Assembly (NCBI GenBank): GCA_036397975.1
Contig: DASWHW010000050.1
Span: 1-64,000, forward strand
DNA from: SZUA-287 sp036397975
GTDB lineage: Bacteria > Bacteroidota > Ignavibacteria > UBA10030 > UBA6906
Direction: 5' to 3'
Length of the DNA: 64,000 bases
Shown: positions 50,314 to 58,546 of the stretch, piece by piece
How positions within the stretch are numbered: the first letter of the stretch is position 1
Layout: each line of letters opens with the position of its first letter
Notes under the pieces: model-generated
Told to the model about the DNA's origin: nothing
Seen by the model: only the letters and a program-made list of their open reading frames with translations
Database searches by the model: none
Made by a program: the position numbers and the translations under genes

Positions 50314-52233
50314 CTACTTTTTCTCCTTATCGTCAACCACTTCAAACTGGGCATCTTCTACCTTCTTGTCATTCTTTTTTTCGGATTTCGCCTCGCCGGT
50401 GGTTGGTTCGCCCGGTTTCTGTTGAGACTCCGCTGATTGCTGGTACATCTGCGTGGATGCTTCATTCCAGGCTGCATTGACGCCTTCCATCGCGGTCTTT
50501 ATCGCTGCAATGTCGTTGGACTTGATCGCTTCTTTCAACTTTTCACTTGCAGTTTCGATCTTGTTCTTCACTGTTGCATCGACTTTGTCCCCGAATTCTT
50601 TCAACTGCCTCCCGGTTTGGAACACAAGGTTGTCGGCTTGGTTCTTCACTTCGATCTCTTCCTTCTTCTTTGCGTCGTCAGCCTGGTGGGACTGTGCATC
50701 CTTCTTCATCCGATCGACTTCTTCTTTGCTCAATCCGCTTGAAGAGGTAATCCGAATCGACTGTTCCTTATTCGTCGCTTTATCCTTGGCTGAAACGTGG
50801 AGCAATCCGTTTGCGTCGATGTCGAACGTTACTTCGATCTGAGGTACTCCGCGCGGCGCAGGGGGTAACCCATCGAGATGGAATTTGCCGAGCGTGCGGT
50901 TGTCAACCGCCATTGGGCGCTCACCCTGAAGTACATGGATTTCAACTGAAGGCTGGCTATCCGACGCGGTCGAGAATATCTCACTCTTCTTTGTCGGAAT
51001 GGTGGTGTTCGCCTCGATCAGTTTTGTCATGACACTTCCCAAGGTCTCAATTCCCAGTGACAGGGGCGTTACATCCAATAACAACACATCTGTGACATCC
51101 CCCGCAAGTACGCCACCTTGTATGGCCGCACCCACTCCAACCACTTCATCCGGATTCACTCCTTTATGTGGTTCTTTCCCGAACATGTCTTTCACAAGTT
51201 GCTGCACCTTGGGAACACGGGTCATGCCTCCCACCAGGATCACTTCGTCAATGTCTTTGGGAGAAAGTCCCGCATCTTTCAATGCTTGCTCCGTCGGTTT
51301 GAATGTTCGCTGAATCAGATCGTCCACGAGTTGTTCAAACTTCGCTCGGGTGAGGTTGATGTTGAGATGCTTCGGGCCTTCCGGAGTTGCCGTGATAAAC
51401 GGTAGGTTGATTTCCGTTTGCATCAGTTGTGAAAGTTCCATCTTCGCTTTCTCCGAAGCTTCACGGAGACGCTGCAATGCCATCGGGTCTTTCCGAAGAT
51501 CGATCCCTTCTTGCTTCTTGAACTCTTCCGCAATGTAGTCAAGAATGCGCTGGTCAAAGTTGTCTCCACCGAGGTGAGTATCTCCATTGGTAGATTTGAC
51601 TTCGAAAACTCCATCTCCCAACTCAAGGATGGAGATATCAAAAGTGCCGCCACCGAGGTCGTAAATCGCAACCTTGCTGTCTTTGTTCTTCTTATCGAGA
51701 CCATAGGCAAGGGCGGCTGCCGTTGGCTCGTTAATAATTCGCTTCACCTCAAGTCCGGCAATTTCACCTGCTTCTTTTGTGGCCTGACGTTGCGCGTCGT
51801 TGAAGTAGGCGGGGACCGTAATGACTGCTTCGGTAACTTTTTGACCAAGATAGTCTTCAGCCGTCTGCTTCATCTTCTGAAGAATCATCGCACTGACTTC
51901 GGGTGGAGAGTAGACTCTTTCTCCTATTTCAACCCGTGCCGTATTGTTGTCCCCGTGGATAACTTTATAGGGAACGAGCTTCATCTCTTCGTTCACTTCG
52001 TTATAGAACCTCCCCATGAATCGTTTTATCGAAAATACCGTGTTTCCAGGGTTGGTGACGGCCTGCCTTTTCGCGGCTTGGCCTACAAGCCGATCTCCGT
52101 TCTTAGCGAACGCGACAATCGAGGGCGTCGTTCGGTTCCCTTCGGAATTTGCGATGACGACCGGGTCATTGCCCTCCATTACGGCAACGACTGAGTTAGT
52201 GGTTCCAAGATCGATCCCAATTATTTTACCCAT
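50314..52233 (-). CDS. dnaK: Chaperone DnaK (Hsp70)
   Basis: A 639-residue Hsp70. The actin-like ATPase (1-385) has [13 protein letters not shown] at the start, [12 protein letters not shown] near 195 and GMTRVPKVQ near 338. The substrate domain and helical lid follow, and the tail ends in an acidic [16 protein letters not shown] lies upstream of the ATG. DnaJ and GrpE are not adjacent. No CIRCE repeat or clear heat-shock promoter is seen in the 440-bp upstream region. Confidence 0.97.
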   Translation of the reverse strand: MGKIIGIDLGTTNSVVAVMEGNDPVVIANSEGNRTTPSIVAFAKNGDRLVGQAAKRQAVTNPGNTVFSIKRFMGRFYNEVNEEMKLVPYKVIHGDNNTARVEIGERVYSPPEVSAMILQKMKQTAEDYLGQKVTEAVITVPAYFNDAQRQATKEAGEIAGLEVKRIINEPTAAALAYGLDKKNKDSKVAIYDLGGGTFDISILELGDGVFEVKSTNGDTHLGGDNFDQRILDYIAEEFKKQEGIDLRKDPMALQRLREASEKAKMELSQLMQTEINLPFITATPEGPKHLNINLTRAKFEQLVDDLIQRTFKPTEQALKDAGLSPKDIDEVILVGGMTRVPKVQQLVKDMFGKEPHKGVNPDEVVGVGAAIQGGVLAGDVTDVLLLDVTPLSLGIETLGSVMTKLIEANTTIPTKKSEIFSTASDSQPSVEIHVLQGERPMAVDNRTLGKFHLDGLPPAPRGVPQIEVTFDIDANGLLHVSAKDKATNKEQSIRITSSSGLSKEEVDRMKKDAQSHQADDAKKKEEIEVKNQADNLVFQTGRQLKEFGDKVDATVKNKIETASEKLKEAIKSNDIAAIKTAMEGVNAAWNEASTQMYQQSAESQQKPGEPTTGEAKSEKKNDKKVEDAQFEVVDDKEKK

Positions 52234-52519
52234 GTATCAAAACTCCCTTCTGGATGGCGTGTAATAGCATTCCTGCATGAACTTGTCTAATCGTAGCGGG
52301 ATTTCACTGCTAATTGTCTATTTGAAAATGCAACCCGTGTGCCACCATGCTTGAATATCGAAAAATTCCTGTAACAGTCTAAATGGTAATAGGTTAGCAT
52401 CATACTGGGAGGACTGGAAATTCAGCCAGGGGTGCGCCATCCTGACAATGGGTAGCAACTATGGCATGGATTCAGGAACACAAGAGACAAATTGGCGACA
52501 CAGACCTCAGAATCTTTAC
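52234..52519. other. Intergenic region upstream of dnaK, no supported gene
   Basis: Divergent region between dnaK and birA. I see a Shine-Dalgarno site for dnaK but no convincing promoter on the minus strand, no CIRCE element, no tRNA and no conserved small gene. A 70-codon frame at 52448-52660 lacks protein-like features and overlaps the birA promoter. Confidence 0.5.
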
Positions 52520-52550
52520 TTGACATTCCAAATCCCAATGGCTATTTTCG
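52520..52550 (+). promoter_or_regulatory. Promoter for birA-coaX
   Basis: TTGACA (52520-52525) and TATTTTCG (52543-52550), with 20 nt after TTG. Both elements are strong. The predicted leader to the birA ATG is about 120 nt. Confidence 0.55.
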
Positions 52551-52676
52551 GGGGTGATTTTGATGACCTCTTTTATTTCACCAAAAGGCCTTTCCATTGG
52601 AGAGTCCTCGTACCCGTTCAAAGCTTCACGCTTCGGCTCATCTCTTCGTCACTCCTCTAACTAGTCGGGGTTCGCT

Positions 52677-53456
52677 ATGTTTTCAGAAAACGCCCTTCGT
52701 AAGGGATTGAGGACTCGCGCATTTGGAAATAAGATTTATACCTTCGAGTCAATCGATTCAACCAATAGCTGCGCCAAAGCAGTAGCTGCCTGTGGAGCTT
52801 TGGAAGGGACAATTGTTGTTGCCGAGGAGCAGACTGCGGGACGGGGCAGGCTTGGGCGCGTTTGGAAATCGAATGCGAACGAAAACCTCATGTTTTCAAT
52901 CGTGTTGCGACCGAATATCGACCCCGAGGCAATCAACCTTCTTCCTCTGTATGTCGCTGTTGCGCTCTCCGAAGGGATTGAACATCTAACAGGAAAGAAA
53001 GCTGAATGCAAATGGCCAAATGATCTTCTGATCAACAAGAAGAAAGTTTGCGGAATTCTCATTGAAGCGTCCCTTCGCCAAAATACCGTGGACCATGTAG
53101 TGATTGGGATCGGTATCAACGTAAACCAAACCAGGTTCGACGGACAATTACAGGCGAAAGCAACATCATTGAAACTGGAAGTTGGCAGCGACATTGACCG
53201 GAACGAACTGTTTAGAGAAATCCTCACGTGTTTGGAAACGGAGTATCTCCAGATAACTTCGCATGGAATTCATACAGTGCTCCCTCACTGGCTTTCCCGG
53301 ACTTCGATGATTAACAAGATGATTTCTGTATCTCAACAAGGCTCCATATTCACCGGTGTCGTGAAAGGTCTCAGCGATGATGGAGGCCTTGTTGTTCAGA
53401 CGTCTGGAGTAGAAAAAACACTTTTCTCTGGAGATGTCACAATTCTTGGCATGTAG
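52677..53456 (+). CDS. birA: Biotin-protein ligase without DNA-binding domain
   Basis: A 259-residue enzyme attaching biotin to carrier proteins of carboxylases. The ligase domain starts almost at once: FESIDSTN near 23-30, the biotinyl-AMP loop GRGRLGRVW near 59-67, and KWPNDLLI with KVCGIL near 114-130. The C-terminal SH3-like domain is present. The N-terminal helix-turn-helix of bifunctional BirA is missing, so it should not act as a repressor. The acyl-CoA carboxylase system hinted at elsewhere in the window needs such an enzyme. Confidence 0.93.
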   Translation: MFSENALRKGLRTRAFGNKIYTFESIDSTNSCAKAVAACGALEGTIVVAEEQTAGRGRLGRVWKSNANENLMFSIVLRPNIDPEAINLLPLYVAVALSEGIEHLTGKKAECKWPNDLLINKKKVCGILIEASLRQNTVDHVVIGIGINVNQTRFDGQLQAKATSLKLEVGSDIDRNELFREILTCLETEYLQITSHGIHTVLPHWLSRTSMINKMISVSQQGSIFTGVVKGLSDDGGLVVQTSGVEKTLFSGDVTILGM

Positions 53457-53507
53457 CCACCTTACACCCCCGGCCCTCATTTTCCAACCATTGCTCGAAC
53501 GATAAGC

Positions 53508-54281
53508 ATGCTACTCGCAATTGACGTTGGGAACACCCACACCGTTCTTGGAGTTTTTAAGGCCGATCAACTCCTCGCCGATTGGAGGATATCAACCGCC
53601 AATCACCGGACCGCTGATGAGAGTTGGCTGATCATAAGAAGTTTTTGCGCCGACAAAGGATTATCGACGGATTCAATTCAAGGCGTGGGGATTTCCTCTG
53701 TCGTGCCGGATTGGACGTATATTTTCGAAGCAATGGCCAGGAAGTATCTTAGGACAGAACCTATCACGGTCAAAGCTTCTCTTGATTTAGGAATCAAGAT
53801 ACATTACCAAGATCCGACCGCAGTCGGCGCTGATCGTCTCTGTAATGCCATCGCAGGATTCAGAAGGTTTAAAGGACCGCTGATTATCATCGACTTTGGG
53901 ACAGCGACTACCTTTGATGTAGTTGGCAAGAACGGTGACTACTTAGGCGGTGTTATTGCTTTGGGGCTTGAGTCATCCGCGTCTGAATTGCATCGGAAGG
54001 CGGCGAAACTCCCAAGAATTGAGCTTCACTTCCCGGATCGTGTCGTTGGTACTGATACCGAAACAAGCATGAAAGCTGGGCTCATGTTTGGAACTCTTGA
54101 TGGTGTAGAGGGCATCGTGAACAGGATTAATGCGGAACTAGGGGAAAAGGCCAGAGTTATTGCAACAGGCGGACTAGCCGGTATCATGGCAGAGCACACG
54201 ACGATCATCGAAGAAGTGGTACCTTCATTGGTGTTGGAAGGAATTCGCCTTGTATATGAACGAGTACGAAAACTCAGCTAG
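53508..54281 (+). CDS. coaX: Type III pantothenate kinase
   Basis: A 257-residue ASKHA-fold kinase for the first step of coenzyme A synthesis. The phosphate loop is AIDVGNTHTVLGVF at the start; GADRLCNAIAGF near 105-116 and IIDFGTATTFDVV near 127-139 are the other family motifs. Type III enzymes are not inhibited by CoA. The birA-coaX order is common in bacteria. The stop codon abuts that of the convergent YCF48-like gene, with no room for a terminator. Confidence 0.95.
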   Translation: MLLAIDVGNTHTVLGVFKADQLLADWRISTANHRTADESWLIIRSFCADKGLSTDSIQGVGISSVVPDWTYIFEAMARKYLRTEPITVKASLDLGIKIHYQDPTAVGADRLCNAIAGFRRFKGPLIIIDFGTATTFDVVGKNGDYLGGVIALGLESSASELHRKAAKLPRIELHFPDRVVGTDTETSMKAGLMFGTLDGVEGIVNRINAELGEKARVIATGGLAGIMAEHTTIIEEVVPSLVLEGIRLVYERVRKLS

Positions 54282-55262
54282 CTAAAGACCTCCGGTCGTT
54301 GTCCGTAAGATCGTCCCCCCATCACCGACGACGATCCCTGTATCGGCATCCATAAAAGAGATTCCGTAGAGGTGGATTGCCGTGGGAACGCCCTTGCGTA
54401 GACTATTCCAACTCATCCCGCCGTCTGTCGTCCTCAGGATGGTGCCATAGTTGCCAACAATCATACCAGTTGCCTCCGATTGAAACCAGCCTCTCCACAA
54501 TGCCTCCGTTCCTCCCGGACTAACGTCCTGCCAGTCCTCGCCCGAATTCGTTGACTTCAGAATCCTTCCCGACTCCCCAAAAACAAAGACCGAAGTTTGC
54601 CCAGCTCGTGCAACATTGAAAAAAGCACCGGCGCTATCGTGCCATACTTCCCTCCAACTTCCCCCTCGATTCGTTGTCTTAAGAATCGTTCCCCCAGCAC
54701 CAACCGAAATCCACCCACTATCCTGTACACTAACCACTCCGTAAAGATCTTCGTTCGTCCCGGAGTTCTGCTGGCTCCACGACAAACCCGAAGTCGTCGT
54801 AGAGAGTACCACCCCGTCCTGGGCAACAATCACTGCCTGGTTTGAAGAAAGGCAGCACAATGCGTACAGGATGATGCTTTGACTATACGACCGATCATCC
54901 CAGGAACGACCTCCATCCGTTGACCAGAAGACCGTTCCCTGCGTACCAACCATAACGCCATTCAGAGAGTCTGAGAAATCAATGTCGAACAACGTGTTCC
55001 CGGTATTAACGAAATACTCAATCCATGTCCGCCCACTGTTTTCGGAAACCCTGTAGCTTCCGAGCCCTCCTGCAACAAGAACACGGTTGGGAGTGATAAA
55101 CATACAATCGAAAAGAGTTGTAAGGGAATGAAATCGGGAATTCACAATAGTCCATCCTTCAGACGGAATATTATTGTCGGGGGAAGGTTCGCTCGGTGCA
55201 GGGTCAGCGCATGAGAGGAAGAGAATCAGAAACAGGGTGAGATATGATTCCTTCTCAAACAT
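54282..55262 (-). CDS. YCF48-like beta-propeller lipoprotein
   Basis: A 326-residue predicted lipoprotein. The signal LTLFLILFLSC gives Cys18 as the lipidation site from ATG 55262. Seven repeats of about 42 residues each end in a GxxGTILKTTxxGGSW-like turn; the last copy lacks the tryptophan and the N-terminal GWTIVNSRF probably closes the ring as in a seven-bladed propeller. YCF48/HCF136 proteins assist photosystem II assembly in phototrophs, but in other bacteria such proteins are of unknown, surface-related function. It follows nuoN in the same direction. Confidence 0.85.
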   Translation of the reverse strand: MFEKESYLTLFLILFLSCADPAPSEPSPDNNIPSEGWTIVNSRFHSLTTLFDCMFITPNRVLVAGGLGSYRVSENSGRTWIEYFVNTGNTLFDIDFSDSLNGVMVGTQGTVFWSTDGGRSWDDRSYSQSIILYALCCLSSNQAVIVAQDGVVLSTTTSGLSWSQQNSGTNEDLYGVVSVQDSGWISVGAGGTILKTTNRGGSWREVWHDSAGAFFNVARAGQTSVFVFGESGRILKSTNSGEDWQDVSPGGTEALWRGWFQSEATGMIVGNYGTILRTTDGGMSWNSLRKGVPTAIHLYGISFMDADTGIVVGDGGTILRTTTGGL

Positions 55263-55321
55263 AGACGTTGAAGCGAATGATTTCGGCACATCAAGTTGTT
55301 GATTGACGACCGCAATACAAA

Positions 55322-56824
55322 TCAGGGGGATCCGAAGATCTTCACCGAGGCTTGGGCCATTTCAACGAGAGGGGTAAAGTACAAGCCAAGGGCAATCACG
55401 GGCACGAGAAGGACAAGTACCGTTGCGATCTGAACACGGGGAATATCGATCATCTCGGTTTCCTTCTCGTCGTCCTCTGAACGGAGATACATGTTGCGGA
55501 GGACTTTTGCGTAATAGTAAAGCGAGATAACACTGTTGAGAGCCCCGACAATTGCCAGCCATATCCAACCACTGTTCAGGAGGGCAGCAAAGAGATACAA
55601 CTTTCCAATGAATCCAGCTGTTGGCGGTAGACCGGTCAATGAAATGAGGAAAACTGTGAGCGCAACACCAAGGAACGGTGCTCGTTTCCCGATGCCTTTA
55701 TAGTCCTCGACATCTTCGCTTCCAGTCTTGTTTGCAATGACCATGACAATGTAAAATGCCCCGAGGTTCATGAACAAATAGACCATGAAATACACAAGAA
55801 TTGCTGCAAGCCCTTCGTTACTCAGCACGACGACCCCCATAAGCATATAGCCTGCGTGGGCTATGCTAGAGTAGGCAAGCAGGCGTTTCATGTTATCCTG
55901 CCACAGCGCAACGAGATTCCCGAGGGTCATGGTTACCACCGATAGCGCAGCGACAACATGATACCATTCAAAGTGGGAGAGAGAAGCCCACATTCCATCC
56001 GGGAGATGCGTCGCGCCCGTATCGATAAACACGCCTTTGAAGAATCGAATCATCACAGCGAACCCACCTGCCTTGGAGGCAACTGACAAGAACGCCGTGA
56101 TGGTAATCGGCGCTCCCTCATAGACATCCGGCGTCCAAAAATGAAACGGTACTGCTGAAATCTTGTAACCGAATCCAACAAGAGTGAGAATCCCTGCCAC
56201 AGCAAGGGCACTGTTATTTACAGATCCTTGTGCCAGAACATGGTTGATTTGATAGATGTCCAGCGACCCAGTCAATCCATAGATGATGGATATCCCGTAG
56301 AGCATCAATCCTGAAGACAAGCCGCCGTAGATGACGTACTTCAATGAGGCTTCACTGGAGTCCGGCGCTTCCTTCGTAAATCCTGCTAGGATGTATGAAC
56401 TGATGGACGATAGCTCAATGGCTAGATACATCATCAACAAATTGCTGGCACCGGCCATTAACATCATCCCGAGGGTGAGTCCACCGAGGAGAGAGTAGTA
56501 TTCTCCCAGTCTCCGAGACGCCGTCTGCAATTCAAGTGAACTGAGCGAAAACACAACGATGAAAATAGCCGACATGAGGATAATGACTTTGAAGAATACG
56601 GCAAATGGATCGACGGCAATCATGTTGCCAAAAATCGACTCATTCATCCCCGACTGATTCAGAACAAACACACCGGACAAAATTAAACCGCCGAGGGTTA
56701 TCCCTGCCACGATCTGCGGTGATTTGCGAAAGACCAGGTCAGCACAAATCGCCACGAGGAACGTTACCGTTAGGGTAATCTCCGGAAGGAACTTCGTGAT
56801 GTCGTTAAGAAGTTGTTCGGGCAT
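55322..56824 (-). CDS. nuoN: NADH-quinone oxidoreductase subunit N
   Basis: A 500-residue antiporter-like membrane subunit of complex I with about 14 transmembrane helices. The proton-channel pattern is visible: Glu in YLAIELSSISSYILAG, Lys in LKYVIYGGLSSGLMLYG, and the LLAYSSIAHAGYMLMG helix. It is the last of the nuo run and is followed by the YCF48-like gene after 59 bp. It starts 28 bp after nuoM. Confidence 0.95.
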   Translation of the reverse strand: MPEQLLNDITKFLPEITLTVTFLVAICADLVFRKSPQIVAGITLGGLILSGVFVLNQSGMNESIFGNMIAVDPFAVFFKVIILMSAIFIVVFSLSSLELQTASRRLGEYYSLLGGLTLGMMLMAGASNLLMMYLAIELSSISSYILAGFTKEAPDSSEASLKYVIYGGLSSGLMLYGISIIYGLTGSLDIYQINHVLAQGSVNNSALAVAGILTLVGFGYKISAVPFHFWTPDVYEGAPITITAFLSVASKAGGFAVMIRFFKGVFIDTGATHLPDGMWASLSHFEWYHVVAALSVVTMTLGNLVALWQDNMKRLLAYSSIAHAGYMLMGVVVLSNEGLAAILVYFMVYLFMNLGAFYIVMVIANKTGSEDVEDYKGIGKRAPFLGVALTVFLISLTGLPPTAGFIGKLYLFAALLNSGWIWLAIVGALNSVISLYYYAKVLRNMYLRSEDDEKETEMIDIPRVQIATVLVLLVPVIALGLYFTPLVEMAQASVKIFGSP

Positions 56825-56852
56825 TGTTCTAATCGAAAATGAATGTACTCTT

Positions 56853-58508
56853 TTACCGCACGCCCAACATTGCCGCAGTACTTGCTTCCTGCACCAACCC
56901 GGCGAGATGATTCATGGAAGAATTCACCAGGTCAAGAATGGGCGACGGGTAAATTCCGAGAAAGATCACGATCACCGCAAGCGGAACGAGCATAATCAAT
57001 TCACGGTTGTTAATATCAGTCAGACTTTTCCATTTCTCCGGAATGGTTCCCAAGAAGACCCGCTGTAGCGTCCAGAGCATATACCCCGCGGTTAACACAA
57101 TCGTGATAGTTGCAATGATGGTAAGCGTCTGGAAAGTCTGGAAGGCGCCAATCAACGAGAACGCCTCACTGACAAACCCGCTCAATCCCGGAAGTCCCAG
57201 GGCTGCAAAGAACGCAACGACCATGATTGCGGAGTACTTCGGCATCTGGTTCATCAATCCACCGAAGTCGTTCAAACCGCGTGTATGGGCACGATCATAG
57301 ATCACTCCGACAATCAAAAAGAGCATTGCCGTGATTGTGCCATGGTTGAACATTTGAAATACGGCGCCGGTCATCCCCTGCGTATTCATCGATGCCATTC
57401 CCAGAGTAACAACACCCATATGGCTCACGCTGGAATACGCAATGAGTTTCTTGAAATCAGTTTGCGCCATAGCGACAAGCGCACCGTACACCATACTGAT
57501 AACGCCAAGCAATGCCAGCCCCCACGCATAATGGTGCATTGCATCAGGGAAAATGGGAAAGCTGATCCTCAGCAAGCCATACGTTCCCATTTTAAGGAGA
57601 ACACCGGCAAGGATAACGCTGATAGGCGTCGGTGCCTCAACATGGGCATCTGGAAGCCACGTATGAAACGGGAAACTTGGAATCTTGATTGCGAATCCGA
57701 TAAACAGCCCCACGTAGGCAACGTACCGCCAAGCAGTGTTCGCCCCTGCCAGGAGGGAATCCGGAACGAAATTACCGGGATCCATCATTGCAAGGATGTT
57801 GAAGGTGTAGATTTTTTCGAGACCTTCTGTTCCCTGCGCCATTGCCTGAGCTACGGATAGTATCAAACCGTTTGCATCGATGTACACATTCACGCTGAAG
57901 TACAACGCGATCATCGCGAGAAGCATCAGAACACTTCCAAAGAGCGTGTAGAGAAAGAACTTGATCGCGGCATATTCCCTTCTGGACCCGCCCCACACGC
58001 CAATAAGAAAATACATCGGAAGCAACATTACTTCCCAGAAGACATAAAAGAGAAAGAAGTCCAAAGACACGAACACTCCCATCATTCCCGTATCCAGCAA
58101 CAAGAAGAGGGCGAAATAGCCTTTCACGGATTTTTCGATATTCCAGGAAGAGAGCGTCGCAACGAAGGTAATCAGCGCCGTCAGCATTACCATGGTGACG
58201 CTCAATCCATCAATCCCGACGAGATACTCAATATGCACACGTCCAAACCAGGCCACGCTCTTGACGTCGATCCAGGAAGCCTTTTCGACAAACTGCATTC
58301 CGGAGATCGAATTGATGCCGGCGAGGCCCTTGTCGAAGTTCTGCCAGATAATGAAGGCCAGAACAACCTGCAGCGCTGTAATGGCAAGGGATGCCCAGCG
58401 AATCGCATCTTTTTGATCCTTGGGCATCATCAGAACGATCACCATTCCCACGATGGGGAGAAATGTAATCCAAGAGAGAATGCCTATACCGAGAAACGAG
58501 AATTCCAT
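56853..58508 (-). CDS. nuoM: NADH-quinone oxidoreductase subunit M
   Basis: A 551-residue antiporter-like proton-translocating subunit. Motifs include FYVFWEVMLLPMYFLIG (essential Glu), FHTWLPDAHVEAPTPISVILAGVLLKMG and KLIAYSSVSHMG. Length is slightly above E. coli NuoM (509). It lies between nuoL (38-bp gap) and nuoN. Confidence 0.96.
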   Translation of the reverse strand: MEFSFLGIGILSWITFLPIVGMVIVLMMPKDQKDAIRWASLAITALQVVLAFIIWQNFDKGLAGINSISGMQFVEKASWIDVKSVAWFGRVHIEYLVGIDGLSVTMVMLTALITFVATLSSWNIEKSVKGYFALFLLLDTGMMGVFVSLDFFLFYVFWEVMLLPMYFLIGVWGGSRREYAAIKFFLYTLFGSVLMLLAMIALYFSVNVYIDANGLILSVAQAMAQGTEGLEKIYTFNILAMMDPGNFVPDSLLAGANTAWRYVAYVGLFIGFAIKIPSFPFHTWLPDAHVEAPTPISVILAGVLLKMGTYGLLRISFPIFPDAMHHYAWGLALLGVISMVYGALVAMAQTDFKKLIAYSSVSHMGVVTLGMASMNTQGMTGAVFQMFNHGTITAMLFLIVGVIYDRAHTRGLNDFGGLMNQMPKYSAIMVVAFFAALGLPGLSGFVSEAFSLIGAFQTFQTLTIIATITIVLTAGYMLWTLQRVFLGTIPEKWKSLTDINNRELIMLVPLAVIVIFLGIYPSPILDLVNSSMNHLAGLVQEASTAAMLGVR

Positions 58509-58546
58509 GAATATACTTCCCTCTTAATGATTGAGACCCGAAAGTG

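Noticed and set aside
51511..52194. 227-codon open frame antisense to dnaK
   Set aside because: Long antisense frames over dnaK are a known artefact of its codon usage; no start site or motif supports it.
52448..52660. Small 70-codon frame upstream of birA
   Set aside because: Composition is not protein-like, there is no ribosome-binding site, and it overlaps the birA promoter candidate.
52234..52676. CIRCE or sigma-32 heat-shock element upstream of dnaK
   Set aside because: I looked for TTAGCACTC-N9-GAGTGCTAA and CTTGAA/CCCCAT patterns on both strands and found none.
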